From Kitasatospora sp. NBC_00240 (GTDB lineage: Bacteria > Actinomycetota > Actinomycetes > Streptomycetales > Streptomycetaceae), in contig NZ_JAPEMU010000001.1 of assembly GCF_026342405.1 (NCBI RefSeq), forward strand, positions 3,720,001-3,784,000: a stretch of 64,000 nucleotides of DNA, read 5' to 3'. The position numbers were made by a program, and so were the translations under genes. This document shows positions 1 to 8,667 of the stretch, piece after piece. Within the stretch, counting starts at the first letter, position 1, and every line of letters begins with the position of its first letter. A model generated the notes under the pieces. The model searched no databases. It was not told the origin of the DNA and saw nothing but the letters and a program-made list of their open reading frames with translations.

Positions 1-968
1 CGAACGCCGCGGCGATGTTCGCGCTGATCCAGCCGGGCGACACCATCCTGGGCCTGAGCCTGGCGCACGGCGGCCACCTGACCCACGGCATGAAGATCAA
101 CTTCTCCGGCAAGCTCTACAACGTGGCCGCGTACCACGTGGACGAGAAGACCAACACGGTCGACATGGCCGAGGTCGAGCGCCTCGCCAAGGAGCACCAG
201 CCCAAGCTGATCATCGCCGGCTGGTCCGCCTACCCGCGCCAGCTGGACTTCGCCGAGTTCCGCCGCATCGCGGACGAGGTCGGCGCGCTGCTGATGGTCG
301 ACATGGCGCACTTCGCCGGCCTGGTGGCCGCGGGCCTGCACCCCAACCCGGTGCCGTACGCGGACGTGGTGACCACCACCACCCACAAGACCCTCGGCGG
401 CCCCCGCGGCGGCGTGATCCTCTCCAAGGCCGAGTACGCCAAGAAGATCAACTCCGCGGTCTTCCCCGGCCAGCAGGGCGGTCCGCTGGAGCACGTGATC
501 GCCGCCAAGGCCGTCGCGTTCAAGGTCGCCGCCTCCGAGGAGTTCAAGGAGCGCCAGGAGCGCACCCTGGCCGGCGCCAAGATCCTCGCCGAGCGCCTGC
601 TGAAGTCCGACGCCACCGAGGCCGGCGTGTCCGTCCTCTCCGGCGGCACCGACGTCCACCTCGTCCTGGTCGACCTGCGCAACAGCGAGCTGGACGGCCA
701 GCAGGCCGAGGACCGCCTGCACGAGGTCGGCATCACCGTCAACCGCAACGCGATCCCGAACGACCCGCGTCCGCCGATGGTCACCTCCGGCCTGCGGATC
801 GGCACGCCGGCGCTCGCCACCCGCGGCTTCCAGGCCGAGGACTTCCGCGAGGTCGCCGACATCATCGCCGAGGCGCTGCTGCCGACCTTCGACGAGGCCA
901 AGGCCACCGCCCTGAAGGCCCGGGTCAGCGCGCTGGCCGCGAAGTACCCGCTGTACCCGAACCTGTAG
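1..968 (+). CDS. glyA: Serine hydroxymethyltransferase, 5' end outside window
   Basis: This PLP enzyme interconverts serine and glycine using tetrahydrofolate and supplies one-carbon units. The reading frame is open from base 3 and ends at TAG 966-968, leaving about 321 residues. The family is about 420 residues long, so roughly the first 100 are missing. The PLP-lysine motif [14 protein letters not shown] is present, with the lysine codon at 387-389, and so are the typical [17 protein letters not shown] segment and the C-terminal substrate-binding region. sdaA follows in the same direction after about 175 bp, giving a glycine-serine-pyruvate route. The last codons and the stop lie inside a 15-bp tandem repeat. 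Identity is secure from the whole-protein pattern. Confidence 0.97.
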   Translation, partial: NAAAMFALIQPGDTILGLSLAHGGHLTHGMKINFSGKLYNVAAYHVDEKTNTVDMAEVERLAKEHQPKLIIAGWSAYPRQLDFAEFRRIADEVGALLMVDMAHFAGLVAAGLHPNPVPYADVVTTTTHKTLGGPRGGVILSKAEYAKKINSAVFPGQQGGPLEHVIAAKAVAFKVAASEEFKERQERTLAGAKILAERLLKSDATEAGVSVLSGGTDVHLVLVDLRNSELDGQQAEDRLHEVGITVNRNAIPNDPRPPMVTSGLRIGTPALATRGFQAEDFREVADIIAEALLPTFDEAKATALKARVSALAAKYPLYPNL

Positions 969-1004
969 GACCCGATCCTGTAGGGCCCGAACCTGTAGGA
1001 CCCG
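956..1004 (+). repeat. 15-bp tandem repeat across the glyA stop codon
   Basis: The unit CCCGAACCTGTAGGA (956-970) is followed by CCCGATCCTGTAGGG (971-985), an exact third copy CCCGAACCTGTAGGA (986-1000) and a 4-base start of a fourth. Each copy carries the in-frame TAG, so the duplication has triplicated the end of the gene including its stop codon. This looks like replication slippage. Only the first TAG is used. Confidence 0.9.
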
Positions 1005-1144
1005 CTTCACCTCTCGTGAGGCCCGGCACACACCCGCCGGGCCTCCCGAAACCCCGGGGCACCGCGCACACTGGAACGTGGCGCGCGGTGCCCCGACGCG
1101 TGTACCCGCTTGTCCTTCCACGAGACCAGACAAGGACGTCCCCC

Positions 1145-2527
1145 GTGGCCATCAGCGTCTTCGACCTCTTCTCCATCGGCATCGGCCCGTCGAGTTCCCA
1201 CACCGTCGGCCCGATGCGGGCCGCCCGGATGTTCGCCCGCCGCCTGAAGTCCGAGGGGCTGCTGGCCCAGACCGCCGCCGTCCGGGCCGAACTGTTCGGC
1301 TCCCTCGGCGCCACCGGCCACGGCCACGGCACCCCCAAGGCCGTCCTGCTGGGCCTGGAGGGCAACTCGCCCCGCACCGTCGACGTCGACCAGGCCGACC
1401 TGGACGTCGAGCGGATCAAGGCGACCAAGCAGCTGCGGCTGCTCGGCCACGACCTGGCCGACGCCCACCGGATCGCCTTCGACACCGACACCCAGCTGAT
1501 CCTGCACCGCCGCCGCTCGCTGCCGTACCACGCCAACGGGATGACCCTGGCCGCGTACGACGCCGACGGCGTGCCCGTGCTGGAGAAGACCTACTACTCG
1601 GTCGGCGGCGGCTTCGTGGTCGACGAGGACGCCATCGGCGCGGACCGCGTCAAGCCGGACGACACCGTGCTGCGCTACCCCTTCCGCACCGGCGAGGAGC
1701 TGCTGCGCCTCACCCGGGAGACCGGGCTGTCGATCTCCGGCCTGATGCTGGAGAACGAGAAGGCCTGGCGCAGCGAGGCGGAGATCCGCACCGGGCTGCT
1801 GGAGATCTGGCGGGTGATGCAGGAGTGCGTCGCCGCCGGCATGTCCCGCGAGGGCATCCTGCCGGGCGGCCTGAAGGTCCGCCGCCGGGCCGCCTCGGGC
1901 GCCCGGGCCCTGCGGGCCGAGGGCATAGGGCCGGCCAACGCGATGGAGTGGGTGACCCTCTACGCGATGGCGGTGAACGAGGAGAACGCCTCCGGGCAGC
2001 GCGTCGTCACCGCCCCGACCAACGGCGCGGCGGGCATCATCCCCGCCGTCCTGCACTACTTCCTGAACTTCATCCCCGGCGCGGACGAGGACGGCATCGT
2101 CCGCTTCCTGCTCGCGGCGGGCGCGATCGGCATGCTCTTCAAGGAGAACGCCTCGATCTCCGGCGCCGAGGTCGGCTGCCAGGGCGAGGTCGGCTCGGCC
2201 TGCTCGATGGCGGCCGGCGGCCTCGCCGAGGTCCTGGGCGGCTCCCCCGAGCAGGTGGAGAACGCCGCCGAGATCGGCATCGAGCACAACCTCGGCCTCA
2301 CCTGCGACCCGGTCGGCGGCCTGGTCCAGATCCCCTGCATCGAGCGCAACGGCATGGCCTCCGTCAAGGCGATCACGGCGGCCCGGATGGCGCTGCGCGG
2401 CGACGGCCGCCACCACGTCTCCCTCGACAAGGCGATCAAGACCATGAAGGAGACCGGCGCCGACATGAAGGTCAAGTACAAGGAGACCTCGCGCGGCGGC
2501 CTCGCGGTCAACGTCATCGAGTGCTGA
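1145..2527 (+). CDS. sdaA: L-serine ammonia-lyase, single chain, iron-sulfur type
   Basis: SdaA deaminates L-serine to pyruvate and ammonia using a [4Fe-4S] cluster in the cytoplasm. The chosen GTG start (1145) gives 460 residues and the family's standard N-terminus [20 protein letters not shown]. Upstream in-frame extension lacks family similarity. The N-terminal serine-dehydratase beta domain carries the PSSSHT motif, and the C-terminal alpha domain carries the conserved cysteine segments [16 protein letters not shown] and [18 protein letters not shown] that ligate the cluster. It lies directly downstream of glyA, which fits serine catabolism. A strong hairpin follows at 2557. No unusual substitution was seen. 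Confidence 0.95.
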   Translation: MAISVFDLFSIGIGPSSSHTVGPMRAARMFARRLKSEGLLAQTAAVRAELFGSLGATGHGHGTPKAVLLGLEGNSPRTVDVDQADLDVERIKATKQLRLLGHDLADAHRIAFDTDTQLILHRRRSLPYHANGMTLAAYDADGVPVLEKTYYSVGGGFVVDEDAIGADRVKPDDTVLRYPFRTGEELLRLTRETGLSISGLMLENEKAWRSEAEIRTGLLEIWRVMQECVAAGMSREGILPGGLKVRRRAASGARALRAEGIGPANAMEWVTLYAMAVNEENASGQRVVTAPTNGAAGIIPAVLHYFLNFIPGADEDGIVRFLLAAGAIGMLFKENASISGAEVGCQGEVGSACSMAAGGLAEVLGGSPEQVENAAEIGIEHNLGLTCDPVGGLVQIPCIERNGMASVKAITAARMALRGDGRHHVSLDKAIKTMKETGADMKVKYKETSRGGLAVNVIEC

Positions 2528-2556
2528 CCGGCTGCCGCAGCGGCGGCGGGTAGCAG

Positions 2557-2616
2557 CCTCACCCCCGTGGCGGGGCCGACCGGTTCGCCCCGGTGGGCCC
2601 CGCCACGGGCGTGAGG
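2557..2616. terminator. Bidirectional terminator between sdaA and the DUF397 gene
   Basis: The 21-bp arms (CCTCACCCCCGTGGCGGGGCC and its partner ending GCCACGGGCGTGAGG) pair with one mismatch. The hairpin lies 30 bp after sdaA and 5 bp beyond the stop of the convergent minus-strand gene, so it can serve both. As is usual in streptomycetes, there is no long T tract. Confidence 0.8.
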
Positions 2617-2620
2617 CCCG

Positions 2621-2830
2621 TCAGACGGCTGGGAGGTCGCCCGCCTTGACCCCGGCGACGAAGGCCGACCAGGCCTCGGCGGGGAACAGCAGTGCAGGGC
2701 CCTCAGGGTTCTTGGAGTCGCGGACAGCCATCCCTCCGGTCACGATCCGGCCCGTCTCGACGCAGTCGTTCGCCTGCGCGCTGTAGCTGCTCTTGTACCA
2801 GCCCAGAGCGGCGATCTTCGGTACGGTCAT
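2621..2830 (-). CDS. DUF397 domain protein
   Basis: This small acidic protein (69 residues) belongs to the DUF397 family. It contains the family core WYKSSYSAQANDCVE, then VAVRDSK-type and PAEAWSAFVAGVKAG segments. DUF397 proteins are encoded next to XRE/DUF5753 regulators and are thought to bind or antagonise them, in a manner resembling toxin-antitoxin pairs. The ATG at 2830 was chosen because GAGGG sits 8 bases upstream. An ATG at 2863 would add 11 residues and give an ATGA overlap with the upstream regulator stop, so translational coupling is possible. It lies in an operon behind the XRE gene. Confidence 0.88.
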   Translation of the reverse strand: MTVPKIAALGWYKSSYSAQANDCVETGRIVTGGMAVRDSKNPEGPALLFPAEAWSAFVAGVKAGDLPAV

Positions 2831-2859
2831 GTGCCCACCCTCTTCGTCCGATCTCGCGC

Positions 2860-3717
2860 TCATGCCTTCGCTCGTACGGCGGCGATCATATCCAGCGATT
2901 GAGCAGGGTTCAGTGCTGCTGACCTCAGATACTCGAACACGAGCCCATAGCCGTCGAGTTCCGCCTCCTGCTCCAGGTAGTGGCTGCTGGTCAGCGTCTC
3001 AAGAAATACGGCGCCTGGGGTCGGGGAGTCGCTGAATCCGAACATGACGAAGGCCCCACAAGCCCCCGCAGTCGCTCCAACCTCCAGCGGAACGACCTGA
3101 AGAGTCACATTGGGAAGCTCAGCGACCTTACCGAGGTGGTCGAGCTGCGCTCGTTGCACCTCCTTGCCGCCCACCGGGCAGCGCAGGGCCGGCTCCCAGA
3201 TGATGGCCCAGAAGCGTGCCGCTTCGGGCTTCACAAGAACTTCCTTGCGCTCCATCCGGATCTTGACGAGTTGGTCGATGCGTTCCGGTCGAACGGCGGC
3301 GGGATTGGCTTCCAGCAGGGCACGAGCGTACTGCTCTGTCTGCAAGAGGCCTGGCAGAACCACGGGTTGCCACGTCCGGATGTAGCGGGCGTCACCTTCC
3401 AGCCCGAGGAAGTCCGCGTAGGCGGACGGGATGGTGTCGCCGTAGTCGTGCCACCAGCCGCGCCTCTTGCTGTCCCGTGCCAACTCCTCAAGGGCATCCC
3501 TGCTTCTTGCCTCGCTGACCCCGTAAAGGTCCAAGAGGATGCCGAGGTCCAGTCGGCGAATGCCGACCGCACCGGTTTCGATGCGGCTGATCTTTGCGCG
3601 CGAGCACTTGAGAGCACCGGCCGCGTCTTCGGTCGTCCTGTTCGACGATTCCCGCAGTCGACGAAGCTCCGCGCCCAGGCGGCGGCCTCGCACGGTCGGC
3701 CTTGATTCCTCGGTCAT
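2860..3717 (-). CDS. XRE-family regulator with DUF5753 domain (WhiJ-type)
   Basis: This is a cytoplasmic DNA-binding regulator of about 285 residues. An N-terminal XRE helix-turn-helix (roughly residues 10-65, containing NRTTEDAAGALKCSRAKISR) is followed by the DUF5753 domain (from about residue 85 to the end), recognisable by PGLLQTEQYARALL and the VVPLEVGATAGACGAF stretch. Proteins of this layout, such as WhiJ, act with a neighbouring DUF397 protein in development or antibiotic control. The start ATG at 3717 has GGAGG seven bases upstream. The ATG at 3723 lies too close to that site. A perfect 14-bp palindrome lies 70 bp upstream at 3787 and may be its operator. Confidence 0.93.
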   Translation of the reverse strand: MTEESRPTVRGRRLGAELRRLRESSNRTTEDAAGALKCSRAKISRIETGAVGIRRLDLGILLDLYGVSEARSRDALEELARDSKRRGWWHDYGDTIPSAYADFLGLEGDARYIRTWQPVVLPGLLQTEQYARALLEANPAAVRPERIDQLVKIRMERKEVLVKPEAARFWAIIWEPALRCPVGGKEVQRAQLDHLGKVAELPNVTLQVVPLEVGATAGACGAFVMFGFSDSPTPGAVFLETLTSSHYLEQEAELDGYGLVFEYLRSAALNPAQSLDMIAAVRAKA

Positions 3718-3786
3718 GCCCATTCCTCCCTCGACAACTCCAGTCTGCCTCCTGACGGTGCATCGGAGACAGTGAGATCAATCTGC

Positions 3787-3800
3787 ACAGTTGCAACTGT
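3787..3800. promoter_or_regulatory. Palindromic operator candidate ACAGTTGCAACTGT
   Basis: This perfect 14-bp palindrome lies in the divergent intergenic region between the XRE regulator and the RsbW-like gene. The half-site GTTGCA recurs at 3805, and ATTGCA follows at 3812. The region is more AT-rich than its surroundings. Binding by the adjacent XRE protein is inferred from position only. Confidence 0.55.
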
Positions 3801-3955
3801 TCTGGTTGCACATTGCACGCATGCGGATGCATGCTACTCGGAGTAGTCCATCAGTCGACACGCAGTAGTCGAACAGGACAAGGCACCGGGCATCCCCATG
3901 TCCGTTCCGGGCCGCCGGGCCCGTCCGCCCAAGCACACCCGAAAGGGGCTCCGCC

Positions 3956-4426
3956 ATGCCCGAAACCCTCCACCCCACCCCGTCCGCCATCACCGAACAG
4001 ACCTGCTGGCTGCCACCCCGCCGCAGATCCGCCGGAGCGGCCCGCCAACTGCTGCGTACGTTCCTCTCCCGGCACGACGGCGGCGAACGCCACGTCGAGG
4101 TGGGCGAGTTGCTGCTCAGCGAGCTGGTCACGAACGCGGTCGAACATGCTCACGTACCGCCCGACCGCCTGATCATGGTCCACTTCGCGCTCGCCGACGG
4201 ACGGCTGCGGATCGAGGTCCACGACCCCGGGGACCACCACCTCGACACCGGCGCGGCCGTCGACCCGCCCGCGCCGGACGAGGAATCCGGACGGGGCCTG
4301 TGGCTGGTACGCCAGCTGTCGGAGCAGTGGGGTTGCCGGGCCCGTAGGAGCGGCATCGGCAAGGCCGTCTGGTGCAGCATCGCCGCCACCCCCGACACGA
4401 CCGCCACCCGCAGGAGCGCCGCATGA
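3956..4426 (+). CDS. RsbW/SpoIIAB-like ATP-binding anti-sigma kinase
   Basis: A single HATPase_c_2 domain fills this 156-residue protein. The N-box ELVTNAVEHA, the G1-type motif HDPGD and the G2 motif GRGLWLV are visible. Such proteins bind or phosphorylate sigma/anti-sigma antagonists, and streptomycetes encode dozens of them, many beside XRE/DUF397 pairs as here. A ribosome site (AAAGGGG) lies 8 bases before the ATG. It overlaps the next gene by ATGA, so the two are translationally coupled. Its exact partner cannot be read from sequence. Confidence 0.9.
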   Translation: MPETLHPTPSAITEQTCWLPPRRRSAGAARQLLRTFLSRHDGGERHVEVGELLLSELVTNAVEHAHVPPDRLIMVHFALADGRLRIEVHDPGDHHLDTGAAVDPPAPDEESGRGLWLVRQLSEQWGCRARRSGIGKAVWCSIAATPDTTATRRSAA

Positions 4427-4752
4427 CCTCCTGCCCCGGCCCGCCCGGCGCCGGCGCCGTCATCGTCGAGATCGAGGACGTGACCGCCCCCGCCCGGTTC
4501 CAGCACCTCCCGGACGCGCTCGCCGCCCTCTGGCGCTCGCTGCGCGAACTCCCGCTCGGCGCCGACCAGTCCGACGCCTTCGAGTACTTCCTCACCCGGC
4601 GCGAGGCCGCCGCCCGGGTCCACGAGTTCCTCGTCAGGGACGGGTCGCTCACCCTCACCCTGCGGATGGACGGCCGCCTGCACTCCGTCCTGATCCGCCC
4701 GGCCGGGGGCGATCAGGCCCGCCCGCGCCCGACGACGCATCCCATGCTGTGA
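4423..4752 (+). CDS. Hypothetical protein coupled to the RsbW-like ATPase
   Basis: This 109-residue protein begins at an ATG that overlaps the upstream stop (ATGA), which is the main reason to accept it. The central part (about residues 15-90) is predicted mixed alpha/beta, with QSDAFEYFLTRREAAARVHEFL and SLTLTLRMDGRLHSVLIRP, and looks like a folded cytoplasmic domain. There is no signal peptide or membrane segment. I do not recognise a family. Context suggests it acts with the anti-sigma-like ATPase, perhaps as an accessory or antagonist, but this is inference. Confidence 0.7.
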   Translation: MTSCPGPPGAGAVIVEIEDVTAPARFQHLPDALAALWRSLRELPLGADQSDAFEYFLTRREAAARVHEFLVRDGSLTLTLRMDGRLHSVLIRPAGGDQARPRPTTHPML

Positions 4753-4949
4753 CCGGCCCGCCGAACCGCCTCCGCCGGTCACGCCGCAGCGCCGGGGAAG
4801 AGCAGCCGCCCACCGGCGGCCGAGCCACCCCGACCCTGCGGCACGAGGACCAGACGCCCCGTGCCACCGTGCTGCGCCCGGGCCCACCCTGCCCCTCGCA
4901 CCCCTGCGGAACCGCCGGCATGGCTCCGGAGCTCGAATGACACCCGGTC

Positions 4950-5498
4950 CTAGGACGCCTCCGTAGGCGGCATGAGGCACGGGGTGATGATCTGCAGGAG
5001 GATGGTGTTCTCCCGTCCGCCGGTAGAAGCGGTCACAAAGTACCGGCTGGTGGGGTGGGACGCATCGACGAGGGCGTCCGGCTTGTCGTCGATCGCTTCG
5101 CGGTATCCCTTGATACTGAGCCCTTCCTTCTGCAGCATGTCACGGATCTTGCGGATGACTTCGGGGTGTTGGGCCAGTGGTACTGCACTGAAGATGCTGT
5201 ACATGAGGTAGTAGCGGTCGTCGGGAGCACTCTCGCCGTTCTTCCCGGTGCAGTGGTTGAAGAAAGGGTTGGCCGTGGACGGATCGGTCCGGAGGCCGGC
5301 ACTGTCGGCCATGTGCTGGGTGATCTGCTGAGCCCAAGCCTGGGCCTCGGCCTTGGACTTGACCGGCAGAGGGTCATCCTTGCCGGGAGTGGTGGCGGAC
5401 ATGCATGCTCCAAGAGTGAGGACGAGGACAGCTGCGGCCAGGAGGCTCCGGGAGGTCCTGCTCGCATTCCTGGTCGCACGGTCGTACAGCGGGGTCAT
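4950..5498 (-). CDS. Putative lipoprotein downstream of a DUF1023 hydrolase
   Basis: This 182-residue exported lipoprotein has a basic N-terminus, a hydrophobic core LLAAAVLVLTLGAC and a lipobox LGAC with the acceptor cysteine at residue 32. The mature part has two further cysteines, in NHCTGKNG and ITPCLMPP, that could form a disulfide. No family was recognised. GGAG lies 7-8 bases upstream of the ATG. It is the last gene of a three-gene operon, 35 bp after the hydrolase. A surface partner or immunity role towards the hydrolase is possible but unproven. Confidence 0.8.
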   Translation of the reverse strand: MTPLYDRATRNASRTSRSLLAAAVLVLTLGACMSATTPGKDDPLPVKSKAEAQAWAQQITQHMADSAGLRTDPSTANPFFNHCTGKNGESAPDDRYYLMYSIFSAVPLAQHPEVIRKIRDMLQKEGLSIKGYREAIDDKPDALVDASHPTSRYFVTASTGGRENTILLQIITPCLMPPTEAS

Positions 5499-5533
5499 CG
5501 ATCAATCTCCTGCGGTTGCCTGCATCTCGCCGG

Positions 5534-7177
5534 TCACGGGTGGGGAGCGATGCCGTCCCAGCCCTCCTTGGAAACCGTTGAAGGCTGCCGCCCTGCGATG
5601 ATCCGGGCTTGATTGGTCATGCTCTCGCTACCCGGGTTCCAGTAGCCGTCGTGACCGTCGGTATCGATCTTGATGTTCTGACCGCCCCAGCCGTCCAGGT
5701 GGGGCCCCTGTCCGAGGGTGAGGCCTCCCAACGACTTGGTGAAGTCGTCGTGGGCCGATCCGATCCAAACGTGCTTGGGGTCGATGTTGAGCTTGGAGGC
5801 GTTGTCGACGCCCATGCCGGGGCTGCCCAGAGCGATGATGTCGTCGGCGTGCAGGCCCCCGCCGTCGCGGGCTGCGGCACCCAGGGCGTAGCTGCCGTAG
5901 CTGTGCCCGACAAAGGTGAGGTGATGGCCCTTGAGGTCGTCGCTCTGGGCTACCCGGACACCGCCCGCGAAGCGGCGCATGTCCTCGGCACCGTCATCCC
6001 CACGCGACGTGGTGCCGACGCTACCGTTGCCCCACTCGGGAGTCTCGTACCCCAGCCAGGAGACCACCGCGACCTTTTGGCCCTGGGCCTGCTGCTCGGT
6101 CGCTGCCTGCAGCCCCTTGATGTGGTCGATCTGACCCGGGACACCGGCGAGCACCGTACCGGTGCCGGGGACGAAGACCGCGGTGTGGTCGGCCGTGTCG
6201 GGGTTACCGGTGGAGACGATCGCCCTGCCGTTGTGCTTGTCGGGGTCGATCCCGAGAAGGAACAGCTTGTGCTCATCCGGGTTGCCGTCGGTCTCGTCGA
6301 GCTTCGACTTGATCGTCTCCAGTGCGCGGACCCGCTCGTTGTACTCGTCGTAGGTGATCCCGAAGTCCTTCGGGTGGCCCTCGTTGAGTGCGTCGAGCTT
6401 CTGTTCCAGCACCAGGCGGTTGGCCTGGTCACGTACAGCGGAGGGCAGCCCGTCCATGCGGCCGATCTCCGTTGGATGCAGAGCCAGGTAGCTACGCTGC
6501 TGATCGGGGGTCAGGGACTTCCACCAGTCGGCGGACCTGTTGGGATCCTTGCCGTCCGGGATGGACGGGTCGGACGACAGGCCGAGCTGCCTGATGACAG
6601 CAGCCGCGTCCCGCGCCGTTTCGGCCGTCGCACCGAAGGGCTTGGGGCTGGTGAGGATGTTCGCATCCAGCTCGTCAAGGGCGCTGCTTCCCTGCCGGTC
6701 CGCCTCCTGCGCCGCCTTGAGAGCGGCATTGATCCGCTCCTGGGCCTGGCCTTTGAGACCGGCCAGGTTGCGGCGCACTTCCTGCGCATCCGGGTCGTGG
6801 CGCTCGGCAGGCTCTTCGGCCGGCATATCGACAATGCCGTCCGGGGATACCTTCAGGCCCCAGTCCTGCGCGCGGTGTACCGCGTTCGTGAGGTTGGTCT
6901 GCGCCTGGTACATGCGGTCGGCGACGGTGTCCAACGTGAGCGCGGCGGCCTCGGCCTCCACCTTCACGATGTCCAGGATTTCCTCGGTGTGCTCCATCGT
7001 CCCGAAGCCCGCACTTGCCGCGTCACCCTTCCAGGAGTTCCGCAGCAGCCCGTTCACCTGCCGCCGGTGACGGGAGCCAGAGTCCTCCACAGCGTGGGCC
7101 AGGGCTCGCCACCCCTTCGCGGCATCGTGCAAGCCGGCCGGATCGAACTTCAGCAGAAGGGAGTAGAACTCGCTCAC
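5534..7177 (-). CDS. DUF1023-type alpha/beta hydrolase with WXG-like N-terminal region
   Basis: This 547-residue protein starts at GTG 7177, overlapping the upstream stop (GTGA). The longer upstream frame has no support. Residues 1-110 are helical and resemble WXG100/T7SS substrates (NSWKGDAASAG is the WxG-like turn), followed by a helical linker. The C-terminal half is an alpha/beta hydrolase of the DUF1023 family, with nucleophile elbow GHSYGS (Ser near residue 426) and a likely catalytic histidine in DTDGHDGYW. Such proteins are common in actinomycetes and their substrates are unknown. No Sec signal peptide is visible. Together with the preceding WXG-like protein this points to possible type VII-type export (inference). 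Confidence 0.88.
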   Translation of the reverse strand: MSEFYSLLLKFDPAGLHDAAKGWRALAHAVEDSGSRHRRQVNGLLRNSWKGDAASAGFGTMEHTEEILDIVKVEAEAAALTLDTVADRMYQAQTNLTNAVHRAQDWGLKVSPDGIVDMPAEEPAERHDPDAQEVRRNLAGLKGQAQERINAALKAAQEADRQGSSALDELDANILTSPKPFGATAETARDAAAVIRQLGLSSDPSIPDGKDPNRSADWWKSLTPDQQRSYLALHPTEIGRMDGLPSAVRDQANRLVLEQKLDALNEGHPKDFGITYDEYNERVRALETIKSKLDETDGNPDEHKLFLLGIDPDKHNGRAIVSTGNPDTADHTAVFVPGTGTVLAGVPGQIDHIKGLQAATEQQAQGQKVAVVSWLGYETPEWGNGSVGTTSRGDDGAEDMRRFAGGVRVAQSDDLKGHHLTFVGHSYGSYALGAAARDGGGLHADDIIALGSPGMGVDNASKLNIDPKHVWIGSAHDDFTKSLGGLTLGQGPHLDGWGGQNIKIDTDGHDGYWNPGSESMTNQARIIAGRQPSTVSKEGWDGIAPHP

Positions 7178-7479
7178 CGGGCCACCTGCGCGTTCCAACT
7201 GTCGGCAATCGCCTTGTCGTTCCACTGGTGGTTCTCGACGGTAATGTCCAGGTTGGCCGCAGTGTCGGCCAACAGTTGCCGCAGGGCCGAGAGCGGTTGT
7301 ACCCACCCTCCCGCCAGGTGGTCCAGACTGCGGGCCAGGAACCAACCCGTCATCTGACCGGCGGCCGTGGAGGCGCTCCTGATCGCGGCGTCCACCGGCT
7401 TGCCGAGGTCCTCCCCGATCTCCCGCGCCGCCTTCGCCGCCGCCTTCATGTCATCCGTACGCATTTCGAACCCGCTCAC
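7174..7479 (-). CDS. Small WXG100-like helical protein
   Basis: This 101-residue, all-helical, cysteine-free protein is about the size of WXG100 proteins. It lacks a clean central WXG but has tryptophans at GWFLAR, GGWVQPL and the C-terminal HQWNDKAIADSWNAQ. It starts at GTG 7479 with a strong GGGGGAGGGGG ribosome site. An internal ATG at 7464 is an alternative. It heads a three-gene operon and overlaps the hydrolase by GTGA. A role as secretion partner or chaperone of the hydrolase is suggested by context only. Confidence 0.75.
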   Translation of the reverse strand: MSGFEMRTDDMKAAAKAAREIGEDLGKPVDAAIRSASTAAGQMTGWFLARSLDHLAGGWVQPLSALRQLLADTAANLDITVENHQWNDKAIADSWNAQVAR

Positions 7480-8030
7480 GGCAGGCCCCCTCCCCCGAGG
7501 ACAGCGATCCGATCATGTGAATAGCTCACGGTATCCGTTCCACTACCACCCACGCCGGGGGTGCCACTTCGGTTCCCGCACCTTCTGCGGCACCGCCCAC
7601 ACAGACCCCTCGCCCGAACGGGCAGAGAAGGCGTGGACCCCGGCGTCGAGCACCCTTCCCGCCCTGACCACAGCGGAGGGCCCACGCCAGACGTGATCGA
7701 GTACAGCATCACCACCCAAGCAAGGGGGAGCATTCAAAGGCATGAATACGAATTCATGCACGCAGCAAAGGTGAACTAGGTTACAAACCTTCCAATCCAA
7801 GCTGTCCGGTTTGCTCACATCCTGAGACACATGCGATAGTCGAAGCAGTCCGGGGCGTGACGACGCCCCGGGCGCGAACCACGGCCGTCCCCGACCTGGC
7901 GCGGCCGTCCGCATCGCGCGGTATGCACCCCCTTGACCGGCGCGATGACCTGCACGGGCCTCCACGCCGCACCACGGCGACGGGGGCCCTGCGTGTTTCC
8001 GGGGCGGGGCGAACACTTCCGCCGACGGTG
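7480..8030. other. Intergenic region upstream of the WXG-like operon
   Basis: About 550 bp without a convincing gene. The interval 7690-7850 is clearly less GC-rich than the rest of the window and holds a near-palindrome (7741-7758). It is likely to contain the promoter of the minus-strand WXG-like operon. Short open frames here have poor composition and no ribosome site. Confidence 0.6.
7741..7758. promoter_or_regulatory. Inverted repeat CATGAAT-N4-ATTCATG
   Basis: Seven-base perfect arms are separated by ACGA within the AT-rich part of the intergenic region, about 260 bp upstream of the WXG-like gene. The size and symmetry suit a dimeric repressor. The cognate protein is unknown. Confidence 0.45.
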
Positions 8031-8570
8031 TCAGCCGCGTTCGCGGATCTTCAGCTCGAACCAGACGGCCTTGCCGCGGGGCAGCAGGTCGGCGCCCCAG
8101 CGGTCCGAGAGGTCGTCGACCAGCTGGAGGCCGTAGCCGGCCTCGCCGCCGGGCTCGGCGACGATCCGGCAGGGCAGGGCCCGCGAGGAGTCCCGGACCT
8201 CCACCCGTAGCCAGCCCGACCGGCGCTGCACCTGGAGCCCGACGGTGCGTCCGGCGGCGTGGCGGACGGCGTTCGCGATCAGCTCGCCGGCCAGCAGTTC
8301 GCCGGCTTCCAGCAGTTGGTGCAGGCCCCAGGACTGCAGGACGGCCAGGACCAGCCGGCGGGCCACCGAGGCCGACTGGGGCCGCGACGGCAGCACCACC
8401 TCGTCGGAGCCGTCCTGCTCGCACATCCGGCCGAAATACACCTGTTCCAGCTCTGTCGGACTGAGCCGTTCCAGGGCTGCCAGCGCCAGGGGCCGGTGCT
8501 CCGACGATGCGTCACCCAGCAGACCGGACCCAGGATGTGATGACTGTTCCGCTTCGCCCCATCCCGCCAT
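8031..8570 (-). CDS. RsbW-like ATP-binding regulatory protein
   Basis: This is a second HATPase_c_2 protein, 179 residues from the ATG at 8570. Upstream in-frame codons give unconserved sequence. The N-box GELIANAVRHA, the DSSRALP region and the glycine-rich GYGLQLVDDLSDRWG (G2) are visible. Like the ATPase at 3956, it probably acts as an anti-sigma or anti-anti-sigma kinase. The N-terminal 45 residues are extra to the domain. It stands alone and no partner gene is adjacent. The ribosome site is weak, so the start is less certain than the domain call. Confidence 0.85.
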   Translation of the reverse strand: MAGWGEAEQSSHPGSGLLGDASSEHRPLALAALERLSPTELEQVYFGRMCEQDGSDEVVLPSRPQSASVARRLVLAVLQSWGLHQLLEAGELLAGELIANAVRHAAGRTVGLQVQRRSGWLRVEVRDSSRALPCRIVAEPGGEAGYGLQLVDDLSDRWGADLLPRGKAVWFELKIRERG

Positions 8571-8667
8571 GCGCCCATCATTGCGGAACGCATGCGGCCG
8601 CGTACGGACAATGAGCAAACAATCACTATTCGAAGGGCATATGCCGACAGCAACCGTCCGAAACGGC

